Below, in pieces: positions 1 to 9,693 of a stretch of 25,664 nt of DNA. The stretch's first letter is position 1. Each line of letters starts with the position of its first letter. Source of the DNA: Hofstenia miamia (Eukaryota; Xenacoelomorpha; Acoela; Hofsteniidae); assembly GCA_900660155.1 (NCBI GenBank), contig CABFPE010000415.1:574904-600567 (forward strand), given 5' to 3'. Under the pieces are notes generated by a model, which was not told the DNA's origin, did not search any database, and was given only the letters and a program-made list of their open reading frames with translations. Position numbers and translations under genes: made by a program.

Positions 1-17
1 CAAGCCAATGTTCAAAT

Positions 18-357
18 CAGACTTGTCAACGAGCCGTAATTTCTAAGCTCGGCTCGGCTCGCCACATAAAATCTTTCAATGAGGCTCGTTTCGATATTTT
101 TTTTAAAATATTGTGCTCTCAGAATGTTTTTCATTGCTCTTCCTATTCTTTAATGAACATTTCTAAAGTAAGATTAAAAGTAAGGAATATTGATTGAAAA
201 AATAAGAAAAATCTCCATAAACAAATTAACAAGCAGCACTATAAATTTGGTTTGCTTAAAAACGGCTCGTTTTGGGCTCGTGGTAAATCCAAACCTCTGC
301 ACAAGCTCTGCTCGGTTCGGCTCGGCTCGTTAGAAGCTCGGTTCGTTGTCAAGTCTG
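18..357. mobile_element. hAT-like MITE with 8-bp target duplication
   Basis: A 340-bp non-coding element has terminal inverted repeats CAGACTTGTCAACGA on the left and CAGACTTGACAACGA on the right (read inward), differing at one base. It is flanked on both sides by the same 8-mer GTTCAAAT (10-17 and 358-365). An 8-bp target duplication with ends starting CAG is typical of hAT transposons. The subterminal regions are built from repeated GGCTCG/CGAGCC words, also in inverted orientation, so the ends can fold together. There is no coding capacity, so it must have been moved by a transposase encoded elsewhere. It sits upstream of the first visible ZIP exon, probably in an intron. Confidence 0.88.
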
Positions 358-513
358 GTTCAAATTAGATAAACTACTTTTTTATTTCAAAAGTTGACCA
401 TGTTTCATTTATTATATCTACAGATTTTGCAATAGATCAGCATTTATTACTTCCATAATATGAATGACTAAAGGAAGAGTCTCTTTTGATTTGTAACAAA
501 TGATTGAATTTAG

Positions 514-2976
514 GAAAAAGTAATATCATTAATAAATTGCTTTGCTGCTGGGGTGTTTATCGCTGTATCTCTAATGGATCTTCTGCCAGATGTAGTGTCA
601 GACTTTCAAGCAATGAAAAATTTCACAGATCCCAATGAATTCCACATTAAGAACGAATTTCCTCTTGGAGAATTCGTTATCGCTTTAGGCTTTTTATTGA
701 TTCTTGTTGTAGAGCAGGTAGCTTATGTTATGCAAATAAACGACAATGAAAATTCATCTGAAGAACATGATGTCAAAGTAAACAGTTCTAGGAAAGATGA
801 GGATACTAAATCGGATTACGAATCTTTCAATGATCTTGTAGAAAGACAAAAGTGAGTCATTATTGAATATAGTGATGGTTTTGTAAAAATATAAAACGAC
901 CAACTAACGGAAATACATTTTGAACTACAGTTTTCATAAGTCCTCTTAGGGATTCGAGTTGTAAACTAATAAGATTTTCCTCAAATTTTCACTATAATTT
1001 ATAATCAAACATCATTTAGTAAAAGTAGTGTATTTTCCCAATATGAATTTCAGGTATCAATATTATTATTATATGCAACCATTTCGTGTTCCATCCTGTA
1101 CATGTGCATATACTGTTACTATATTTTACTGTGCTATTTTAGGAATGTAAATGTATTTCTTACAACAAGAAATCGAGTTATGATATTATCGACTTCTTCA
1201 TCAATACAGGAGGGCTTGCAGTTGAGTTGATGTTTCATAATTATTTTTAGAGAAGCTTAAAGCATTGAGTAGTTTGTATTAGAGGCTGAAAAAGAAAGAT
1301 TGCAAACGATAAATGTTTGCTTTTTCTAAAACGCAGTTTCTAACAACATCTGCCTTCTCTAAATTTAAGCAATGTATTTCACCCTGCATCCTGCTCCTGT
1401 TTGATTTTACCTATATAGGCTTGACTTTGTTATAGTGTAAGACCTCCTCTTTGAAAGAAATAAGATGGCTTTATTTTAATAGTGAAAAAACACCAGCAAC
1501 AGCGAATATGAATGCAGCAGCGGAACGTCCTTCTCTAGCTTTTACGCATATGTCAACAGATGCATATAAAAATTTGGACAATCGCCTTTGGACTCACAAG
1601 TGAGAACGTAGTCACTTGTAGTAATGAAGAAGACCATCAAAAATAACGCATTAGCAAAATTTTTAAAAAATTTTGTTAAAAGATATATATATTGCTTAAG
1701 GGAGGTTGACTAGCGATGTTATTTCAATTTTATTTTTTTAATATGTATTTCTGCTAATTTCAGTATAAAATCAGACAAAATAGTTTCAATAATAATTCTC
1801 TTAATGATCAACATGTAATTATATATATATATATATGCATTTAACTGAATAATAAGCGATTTTCTTGCCAGTAATGAAATATTTTTGTGCAAAATTGTCA
1901 ATACCGGGTAGGTATTGAATTTCTTATGATAGTGGTCGCTAAAATAATGACTATAGTTAATTGTTCAGAAAAGTTTGTTTTTTTGATCCCAGCCCCACTA
2001 AATATTTAGTTCCAATAAACTTTGAAACTTGAATTGATGGTTCCGCAGCAATTTTCTCTTCAAATCTTGCTTAGCAAATTTCGAGCCAGTCCTAAATGTT
2101 ACAATTCAAAACATGGCCTGCTTGAATCAATGTAGTGAACAAGTTTTTTAATGAAAGAGCGCACCTCGTGTACAACTCTGTTAAGCAAATCAGTTAATAA
2201 ATTTAACGATTTCGTTTAGAAGACCAAGAACCTCAACTTCCAATAGTTTGGAAATTGATACCAAACTCGCTATTCTTCAAAAAAAGGTTCGAGCTATTTT
2301 CCTGGTGATTGCACTTAGTGTGCATTCAGTATTCGCAGGATTCCCTCTTGGAATGATGTCAGTGCCTGATTCGGTATAAACCTGTAACATAACAGTTTGA
2401 GTAAATTTTTTACTTAGATATACAATCTGCTTTTGGCACTTTCAATCCACAAGTCAATTATGGCCTTAAGTTTGGGTATCAACATTGTCCAAAGTGAGCT
2501 CAACATATGGCGCTATCTTATATCAATAGTAATTTTTTCTGCAGCTACGCCCATTGGCATATTATTTGGTATGATTATTTATGCACAAGGTGATTCGCCT
2601 GGAATCAATTTAGTTAAGTCAGTAGGCATGGCTCTTGCAACTGGATCATTTTTCTTTGTTACATTTTTTGAGGTATACTTCTTATGACATTATATATTAA
2701 ACGATTCATTCTTATACCTATATTTAACAGCATTAGTTTACATAAACCAAAGCTTCAGATATTAGAATTCATCTATCATTTTCCCTATAACGACTAAATT
2801 GATATAGCTTCTAATCATTATTAATGTACTTATATATAAAGGCTGTATTATTTTAACATGCTGTTTAGATTCTACCATTTGAATTTCAGAACTCGGAGCG
2901 AAGGCTTTTAAAAACTTTATTTGTATTAATAGGCTTTGTTTTTATGACATTTTTTATTTATGCATTGCCAGCGTAA
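514..2976 (+). CDS. ZIP (SLC39A1/2/3-type) zinc transporter, last four exons
   Basis: Four exons join in frame: 514-851, 2220-2373, 2418-2672 and 2890-2976 (stop TAA 2974-2976). Each has AG acceptors and GT donors (GTGAGT, GTATAA, GTATAC), with phases 2, 0 and 0 at the three junctions. They encode 277 residues. ZIP-I family marks are NCFAAGVF..V.LMDLLPD in TM2, HSVF in TM4, HKSIMALSLG in TM5, and helices TM6-TM8 ending shortly after the last one. Family members are about 310-330 residues, so TM1 and the start codon lie upstream, outside the window. ZIP proteins carry zinc and related metals into the cytosol across the plasma or organelle membrane. Two oddities: the usual HSVFEG reads HSVFAG, losing a conserved acidic residue of the metal pathway, and the TM3-TM4 loop is Ser/Asp/Glu-rich with a single His instead of the usual His cluster. 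The family call is secure; orthology to one human paralogue is not. Confidence 0.9.
852..2219 (+). other. ZIP intron, no recognised content
   Basis: This is the 1.37-kb intron between the TM3 and TM4 exons. It is AT-rich, with a short (TA)n run near 1819-1836. An open frame ending at 1603 (31 codons from ATG 1508) looks slightly coding-like, but it cannot be spliced into the ZIP frame and resembles no family I know. Confidence 0.6.
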
Positions 2977-2981
2977 TTTTT

Positions 2982-2987
2982 AATAAA
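2982..2987 (+). promoter_or_regulatory. Polyadenylation signal of the ZIP gene
   Basis: A canonical AATAAA lies 5 bases after the TAA stop of the ZIP gene. The 3' UTR would be very short, which is common in compact AT-rich genes. Confidence 0.55.
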
Positions 2988-5225
2988 AGAATTTTAAACA
3001 GGGATCTTATTCATTAACTAAGAAAATAAGATATATTTTAAATTTAAAAGTAATTTATTTTAGCCAATGATGGTTGACCTTTGAGTTACCATGAGGTCTC
3101 CAAGGATCACACACAAGGATTTTTGTATGCATATATTTTATAATTATAATGCTTTTACCATTGCACATCTCTATGAAGTTGTTACGCACATCTTTGGAAC
3201 TTAAGGTAGAAATAAAACTGAGTTTTATAATAAGTGGCGCTAGAGATCTCATGGTAATTAAGTGGAAGTTTAGAGTGTTAAGTGTTATAATTCCAATTTA
3301 TTCTGATCAAGGTGAGATCTCAGTTGGGGTTCTAGATGCGTTGGCATGGGTTTTGTGCTGCATCATCCCCAAATAAAAATTATCAGTTTCTTTCAAATTA
3401 TCCCCCTATTCTCAATGTTTGTCTGCATACAAAACGAATTTACTGTATAGCCTTAATTGCTTGATAAATCATTATTCGTGATCACCTGTTGATCCTCAAC
3501 AAGAGCAAGATTTTTTCACTTGAGTATTGGCAAGAGTCAAAATTGCCGAATTCTGAAAGAATTGTGTTTATTCATTAGTGTCCCATACCTACTTTATTGT
3601 GATAGAAAAAATATCAGATACTCACAGGGCATTTAGATCATAGTGGTGTTCAGAGAGGTTCGACTGGCAAAAAAATATTGGAACAGATTAATCATACGTC
3701 ATTTAAGACCTGTAACCTCTAAAGAAATAGCAAACTATGGTGGAAGAATGAATTCTGTTAACATTAATTTCTGCAATTTTGACAATTTAGGATTACCCAC
3801 ACAGAGCTCTAATCATCAGTTGAAAAATTGAATTATCTTAATATAGAAAAATTTATATATTTTCCTCAATTGATAGCATCGCCCAGTAATCACTACTCAT
3901 GAGGCTTTCTATCCCCACAAGTATGTATATAATTGAAAGAATTGAAATTGTAAAAATCTTTGTGAAATTGGTAGAAATACTTTGCAGATCTGTGTGGGTA
4001 AGCTAACTTTGTTACTGCTATTCGCTTAACACATTGAAACTAACCCGGGCACCCCCATACCAGTAACCGTATCAACCCAATACCTGTCATCACTAGACCA
4101 ATAACCCAATATAGTTTTTTTTCTAACCGGAAACCCAGTTATTAACACTCTTTCATGACATTCTAAGAACCTCATAGTAACTTTTTGTAAGATAAATCAA
4201 AAATTGCTAACTCATATAAATTTGTCTTCCTATGATACCAAAAGCATGAATGTATCAAATATGATAAGTTATTCAATAAAGGTTTAACAGTAATTTGCAT
4301 ATATTAGTTCAAGGTTCATTTTTTCAGTTTTGCATTATATTTACAACTTTTAATGGGCTTAAAAGTACAGTAGAGATTGAACACATTTATATTTCAATAG
4401 ATTATTTTTGTCTATGAATTAGTGTTTCGTTTATTCTTTCGAAAATAGTATATAATGTTGGTAGAAATCTATCCCAACGAAAAACGAGGAATAATAATTT
4501 GCATTAAGTAAGTATAAAACTTTAGTTCTGCTTGAAAATGCTTATTTTAAATGTATGCTTTAAACTTTACAGACGCATTACCAAACATAATTTTTATAAG
4601 AAGTAGTAAATTTTTCCACATTTTCGACATTTTTATTCTGTTACCATACTCATCTTAACCAGAAGACCATATTTATTTCAAAGAATGTTAACTGTTGTTA
4701 GTGACACTATTTGAATTTACTGTGGGCCTCTCCCGCTCTGAAACTTGTAAAACAAGTCGAGTATTTAATAAATTAAATTTTAAAAGTAGTAATCGATAAA
4801 TCATCAAAAGTGTGAGAATATTGTCTGAAAATCATAAAATATAAGATTTACAGAATGTCACGCAAATGAAATGCAACTGTCAAATATGTACGATATGTTT
4901 ATATTCATCTATGTATATAATAAGCTCATTCTCTTGTAAAGTACGGGGCAATCTTACTACATTTTTGATATGTATCGAGGACTTATTCACAATCTTATTG
5001 CGCACCTGGTACCTCATTGATCCATCAAAACATGTTATAATGATTAACTTGAAAATTTATGTTTTTGCAATTGTATGGAATTTGCTATATTGTTCAGAAG
5101 GTTGAATTTAACGGTTCTCTATCAAGCTTTTTTCTTATTCTCTGAAATTTTTACAGAAAGTATGTCATGGTACAAAAACATTTTAGAGCTGATAAGACTC
5201 ATCCTCTGACAATAACTTTAGTTTA
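2988..5225. other. Intergenic AT-rich DNA
   Basis: No gene is recognisable. Two spots stand out. Around 4040-4140 there is a C-rich stretch with repeated AACCCA/AACCCG words in otherwise AT-rich DNA, possibly a transposon fragment. At 4455-4606 there is a miniature two-exon reading frame around a 65-base GT-AG intron, too short to trust. The other open frames here do not resemble any family and have ordinary intergenic composition. Confidence 0.5.
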
Positions 5226-5227
5226 TA

Positions 5228-6197
5228 CAGCACTGGAAAAAAGAATTCGGCCACCCATGATGTGTCATAAATATTTCTAAGAACTCGATGCCAAGAATGT
5301 CATAGGTATTTTTAATTAGATTTGGTGCTACAGAAAGAGTAATTCATCAATGTTGTGACATAATTACCGCAGTTAACTTTAAATCTCAAGGAGAAATTCT
5401 ACAATGCTTGTAGTTAGCTAATCTTTTCTTGGAAAACGTATTCGGCCACTTCAGACCAAATCAGAGAATCGGTAAAAAATTTCATGGTTGAGCTTTTTTT
5501 CAGTGTATTTATATTGATAATGTCTAACAACAGTCTTTCTTCGCCATATATGATGCCTCGTTATGTACCTCTTGCCATCCGCGAGTTGATTATCTCCAAA
5601 CATTTGGAAGGGATGAGTCAACGTAATATAGCCCGACTTGTAGACCGACCTCGAAGTACTGTCGGGGATATCATCAGACGCTTCACTTCTGAAAACATCA
5701 TTGCCCCAAACCAAAATCCAGAAGACCAAAGAAGTCTTCTAAAACCTCTCAATCAGCTTTTTGAGCCTTTCAAGGCGAAATCCCAGGAAGACTTCAGAAG
5801 AACTTTGCAAGTAATGGGCTGATGGTCACCTCGTGGCAGCAAGAACTGAGCGAAACATACTCAAGACGTACTCAATTGGGACTTTCGTGACACCCAGAAA
5901 GCCATTCTTAACCTCAAATCAAAGATCCCGCCGGCTGAGGTGAGCCAATTTAATGAGAGACAATTCATTTGTTAAAAATTTTTCAGGTTGCCGAATACAC
6001 TTTTCCAATGCAAGTTTTCTAATTTTAATTAAAAATTAATAGCCAATTGTTCTTCTACATATTTTATAGCATTAGACAAAGATTTTTCTTTTTCAATAAT
6101 AGTAACTCTTAGTTATAATCTTAGCCACACTATATACAATGAATTTTCGCTATTTATTCAAAATAGCAAGGTGGTCGAATACATATTTCCGGTACAG
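5228..6197 (+). mobile_element. Tc1-like transposon, deletion derivative with IR/DR ends
   Basis: The element is flanked by TA dinucleotides (5226-5227 and 6198-6199), the Tc1/mariner target duplication. The outer ends match as inverted repeats: CAGCACTGG... on the left, CTGTACCGG... on the right read inward, both leading to ATTCGGCCACC or ATTCGACCACC. A second copy of the TTGGAAAA..TATTCGGC motif lies about 200 bp inside each end (5429-5450 and 5985-6010, the latter inverted). That gives the IR/DR layout of two transposase sites per end. The total of 970 bp is short for an autonomous Tc1 element; the catalytic part of the transposase is missing. Confidence 0.82.
5520..5822 (+). pseudogene. 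Tc1-like transposase N-terminal fragment
   Basis: This open frame, with ATG at 5520 (the frame is open from 5484), encodes about 100 residues ending in TGA at 5820-5822. Its first 60 residues hold a paired-type helix-turn-helix, with EGMSQRNIARLVDRPRSTVG as the recognition core, the domain that binds Tc1 ends. After that the similarity becomes patchy. Another frame around 5840-5930 reads RNILKTYSIGTFVTPRKP, like the second DNA-binding half of Tc1 transposases, so a frameshift separates the halves. No DDE/DDD catalytic region follows before the right inverted repeat. It might still make a DNA-binding peptide able to occupy transposon ends, but that is inference. Confidence 0.78.
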
Positions 6198-6199
6198 TA

Positions 6200-6889
6200 T
6201 GTTGTAGGTGAATTAATGGGAAAAAGTACATGTTAGGAATTCGTAAGAATTAAGAAAATTTTGGAATTCTAAAAATATGGTTAGACTTTGTTATAAGTTA
6301 TTAAAAACATTACATAAAAATTTGTAGCGTTTTTTTAACAAAGGATAAGTTACATTTTCGCGCTGCTTACTGTGGCAAATTGGCAGGCATGCCGTGGGGC
6401 AACATTTTTCACCACACGAAATTTGTGCAACTCAAACATAGAAATTTACCCTACAATTCCCCACAACATAATTTTTGACAAAATGTTAAATATTTTAGGA
6501 AAAACCAGCATTTTATGTACACTTATATATGTAATTATATGCACAAAGTTATTCCAATTTACAGCTCAATCACTATGTTCACCACAGTCATATTCAATAA
6601 CAGTATTTTTAAAAGATTATGACTTCAAACGAATATGATAAATATAAGAATATATAAATCCCCCGAGTACAATACGTACGCTTCAATTGACGATTAACTA
6701 ACTTCATTTTTAAATAGTTTTTTATCCTGTGAAATGCTAGCTCGTTATTTGTATTTATTCTTTTAACAAAAAATAATTTTGTAGGTTTTTTTCAGATGAC
6801 AACAAAGGATTAAACGGGTGTAAATTCGAAACAAGTATTTACAATTGATATTCCTTTAATTAATTCGAAAGTCCTATTAATTATTTTAA
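6200..6889. other. Intergenic DNA, nothing recognised
   Basis: AT-rich sequence between the Tc1-like element and the - strand LINE remnant. An 88-codon open frame (6372-6638) shows no family features and is probably chance. Confidence 0.5.
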
Positions 6890-8860
6890 GAATGTCTTTA
6901 GGACATTTATATAGATTGTGGCTGTAGAAATAAGTTTGAGATTTTTCTGTATTCATTATACACATTAAAGTTATAATTATTAACTGCTACTTTGATAGCC
7001 CAATTTAGCTGTACCTGAAATTTTCGGAAGAATTTTTTGTTTATATCTATGTAGGGTATATTCCTATAGTTGAAATGACTTAATACTAGAGTATGAATTA
7101 ATTGAATTTTTGCTTTAGTTGGAAGTTTTTGAGAAATTAAGTTAATTGCTTTAATCGATATGGCCATTTTTCTAATAATATGATTTAGTTGCTTTTTAAA
7201 ATTTAAATGTGAATCGAAAATAAGTTCAAGGTATTTAAAGGACTCAACTTGCTTTATATGAATGCTATTAAAATTAAGTTTATATTGTGAGGTATCAGTA
7301 GATACAGAATTTAAATTAACAATTCAGAATTGAGTTTTTCAAGGAATGTCTTATACAGGCATTTAATATGTAATATATTGGTTCAGCTATTAAGTCTGCT
7401 GTGAGTTTAACAGCCAAGTTGGTATTAGAGATGGTCCGTTGGCTTTGTTTTTTAAACAATTTATCGACTTTATGATTTCATATTTAGTTGTAAAACGAAA
7501 GGAGAAAGAGGATGCAGTCGATTTAGTTTTAGTAAAACAAAAAGGTACATTCATACCGTTGTAGTTTCCTAAATTTAGAAAAACTTCATTGAAAGCTTTG
7601 CAGATTTTCTTTTTGTTTGTAATGGATTTATCTTTATAGTATTTTTTTCTATTTTTCTGTTTTTTATTAAGTAAATTTTTAATGAACCTCTAATTAATTT
7701 TTTTGGGATGAAAGATTTTGACGCTCTGAACGTGAATTATTAATTGCTACCTTATAGCAACATTGCATAAATTTCGTGCAGTTTTATATGCATTATGATT
7801 TTCCTTTGTTTGAAAATTGATGTAATTCTTCCACTTCTGTTTTTTTGTTTGATTAAATCAATGGATTTGGAATCGATCCATGGTTTTGGAGTTTTTTTGA
7901 ATATTCGAAAGAGAATATATTTTTCTGGGCAACATATAGCCAAATAGAAAAGTAGTTTTTGTAAAGTTTGATAGCATTTCATTAGGTGTTAATGATCAAA
8001 ATGTGGAATTCCAGTTTTCGCTTTTTAAATGCTTACGAAGTTTTTTGACATTTCCAATTGACTTTTTTCGTATTCTTTTCCCGGTTTTTGTGGATCTACC
8101 TACTTTTAGTATATTCGAATAAGTAACTGTAAGAGTGAGTATGGAAATTTAAAACAAAAATAATTATAAGAGGAAACATTTTTTGATATGAAATAGTCAA
8201 TAAGTTTTTGACTATTAGCAGCGATTTTAGACGAAAATGTTTTATTTATTAGGGAAATATTGAAAGTATTTAGAAAATTGTTAAGCTTACATTTTTCTTT
8301 ATCCCATTACAATTATATTTGTATTATAACTCAGTGCAGTAGAAAATTCATTTTCCATTTGTAAGAAAAACTATGTGTATAAGTTTTATTTGGACAATAG
8401 ATGTTTAGCAACTGGCAAATAAAATTGTTGTTTGGATTTCGAATTTCAACCCAAAGACTTTCAAAAGTTGAGTCTTTCGCTATATCGGTCCTAAGTTTAG
8501 GCTTGAGTATTTTGGGTATGAATAACGTAACACCTCCTCCTTTTGTCGTATTAAAGTGAATGGTTGGATTTCTGTCCTTTCTAAATATTTTAAACTTAGA
8601 ATTATCGATTGAAAAAGATGAGTTATCACTGTCATTTGTAAACCAAGTTTCAGTTTTGCTCAAAATAAATTTTCTACCCAGTTCAGAAACTAATTGTCTA
8701 AATTCTGAAAATTTATGTGCACGCATTTAAACGAATTAATTGAATTCATAATGTTATCAGTTTTAAAAGGACCAGGATTAATCTCGATGCCTGATATTAG
8801 TAATATTGTTAGTACTAGAAAAAAGAACGCGTTGTTATTTTAATGAAAATGAAAAATCAG
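6890..8860 (-). mobile_element. Decayed non-LTR retrotransposon (LINE), - strand
   Basis: Reading leftward, the pieces of one LINE ORF2 appear in the right order but in broken frames. (1) A hydrophobic stretch ends in SGIEINPGP near 8767-8800. (2) An endonuclease fragment lies at 8331-8726 (KTETWF, KFKIFRKDRN, GGGVTLFIP, FESLWVEI). (3) A linker lies at 7752-7982 (KPWIDSKSIDLIKQKNRS). (4) The start of the reverse transcriptase lies around 7390-7620 (EIIKSINCLKNK.ANGPSLIP). (5) The C-terminal part lies at 6907-7340 (FKYLELIFDSHLNFKKQLNH, then RKMAISIKAINLISQKLP). The RT core with the FADD active site is missing between pieces 4 and 5, near 7340-7400, so there is an internal deletion as well as several frameshifts. 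Clade assignment (Jockey/CR1/RTE-like) is uncertain. The element is dead. Confidence 0.85.
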
Positions 8861-8870
8861 AATTTTATAT

Positions 8871-9450
8871 GTGTTTATCCTCCAAATTCTTAAAAGGGTT
8901 GATATTCCATCATCTCATCTAATCCAAATCTACACATCATTAATACGCCCTATTCTAAAGTACTGTTCACCCGTTTGGAGCAACGCAATAACTAAAGAGC
9001 AATCAAAGGATTTGGAACGCATTCAAAAGCTAGCTCTGTGGATAATTTTTTCAAATTTTAAATATGAAGCAGCATGTCTTATCAGCAAGTGTCAATCTCT
9101 AAGTGATCGACGAAATTCATGCTGTACTAAACTTTGGCAAAAAATCCAAAACAAAGAAAATCACCCACTGAGTCATTTTGTGCCAAACATACGGAATTTA
9201 GATTATAATTTACGTAACATTCGTGATTACTCCTTCCCTCATCGAACTTCCAGAATGGAGAAAAGTTTTGTCTATAGTCAAATAGCAGCAATGAATTTGG
9301 TTACATATGGGAAGTGATAGATATATAAACATATATAGACATATATATATATATGTTTGTAAATGGTAGTTTATAGTTATTACCTTATATTTTTCAACCT
9401 TTTGGTTGCAATTAAGGTGAAATAAATATCGCTCTCTCTCTCTCTATCTT
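8871..9450 (+). mobile_element. LINE 3' end (RT C-terminal region), + strand, copy 1
   Basis: One open frame of about 148 codons (to the TGA at 9315-9317) matches the region after the RT core of non-LTR retrotransposons: IYTSLIRPILKYCSPVW, then TKEQSKDLERIQKLALWIIF and later a DRRNSCCTKLW segment. It is 5'-truncated, as LINE insertions usually are. The 3' tail runs through AATAAATATCG into a CT repeat ending near 9450. It lies head-to-head with the - strand LINE but is a different family, since both contain the same C-terminal region with different sequences. Its right part is duplicated at 12012-12452. Confidence 0.8.
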
Positions 9451-9693
9451 AACTTAGATCTGTTATTAGGCCAGAAGGTTTTTCTAATACAGAATTGTCC
9501 TTCTTTCAAATGTAACAAGTCAAAAGACAGACGCACACACAAATGTTTAACATTGATTGTCAATTTTACTCATTTTGTGAGGTCACATGTGCCATCATAG
9601 TTTTTATAAAAACTAAATTAAAGAAGATCGCTGCATTCGATTGCGGTCACTTCACTTGATATACATTGTACAATAATAAAAGCAAATGAGATG
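9451..9693. other. Spacer between LINE tail and mL37 3' end, copy 1
   Basis: About 240 bp with no recognised gene. It would hold the 3' UTR of the - strand mL37 copy. I see no canonical AATAAA on the - strand just after the stop codon. The same sequence recurs at about 12453-12696. Confidence 0.45.

Noticed and set aside
1463..1603. A coding-looking open frame in the ZIP intron, ending in a possible GTGAGA donor
   Set aside because: None of the nearby AG acceptors joins it to the ZIP frame without an early stop, and it resembles no family.
8331..9317. Twin-priming (inverted LINE insertion) to explain the head-to-head LINE pieces
   Set aside because: The - strand piece already contains its own RT C-terminal region, different in sequence from the + strand piece, so these are two separate insertions.
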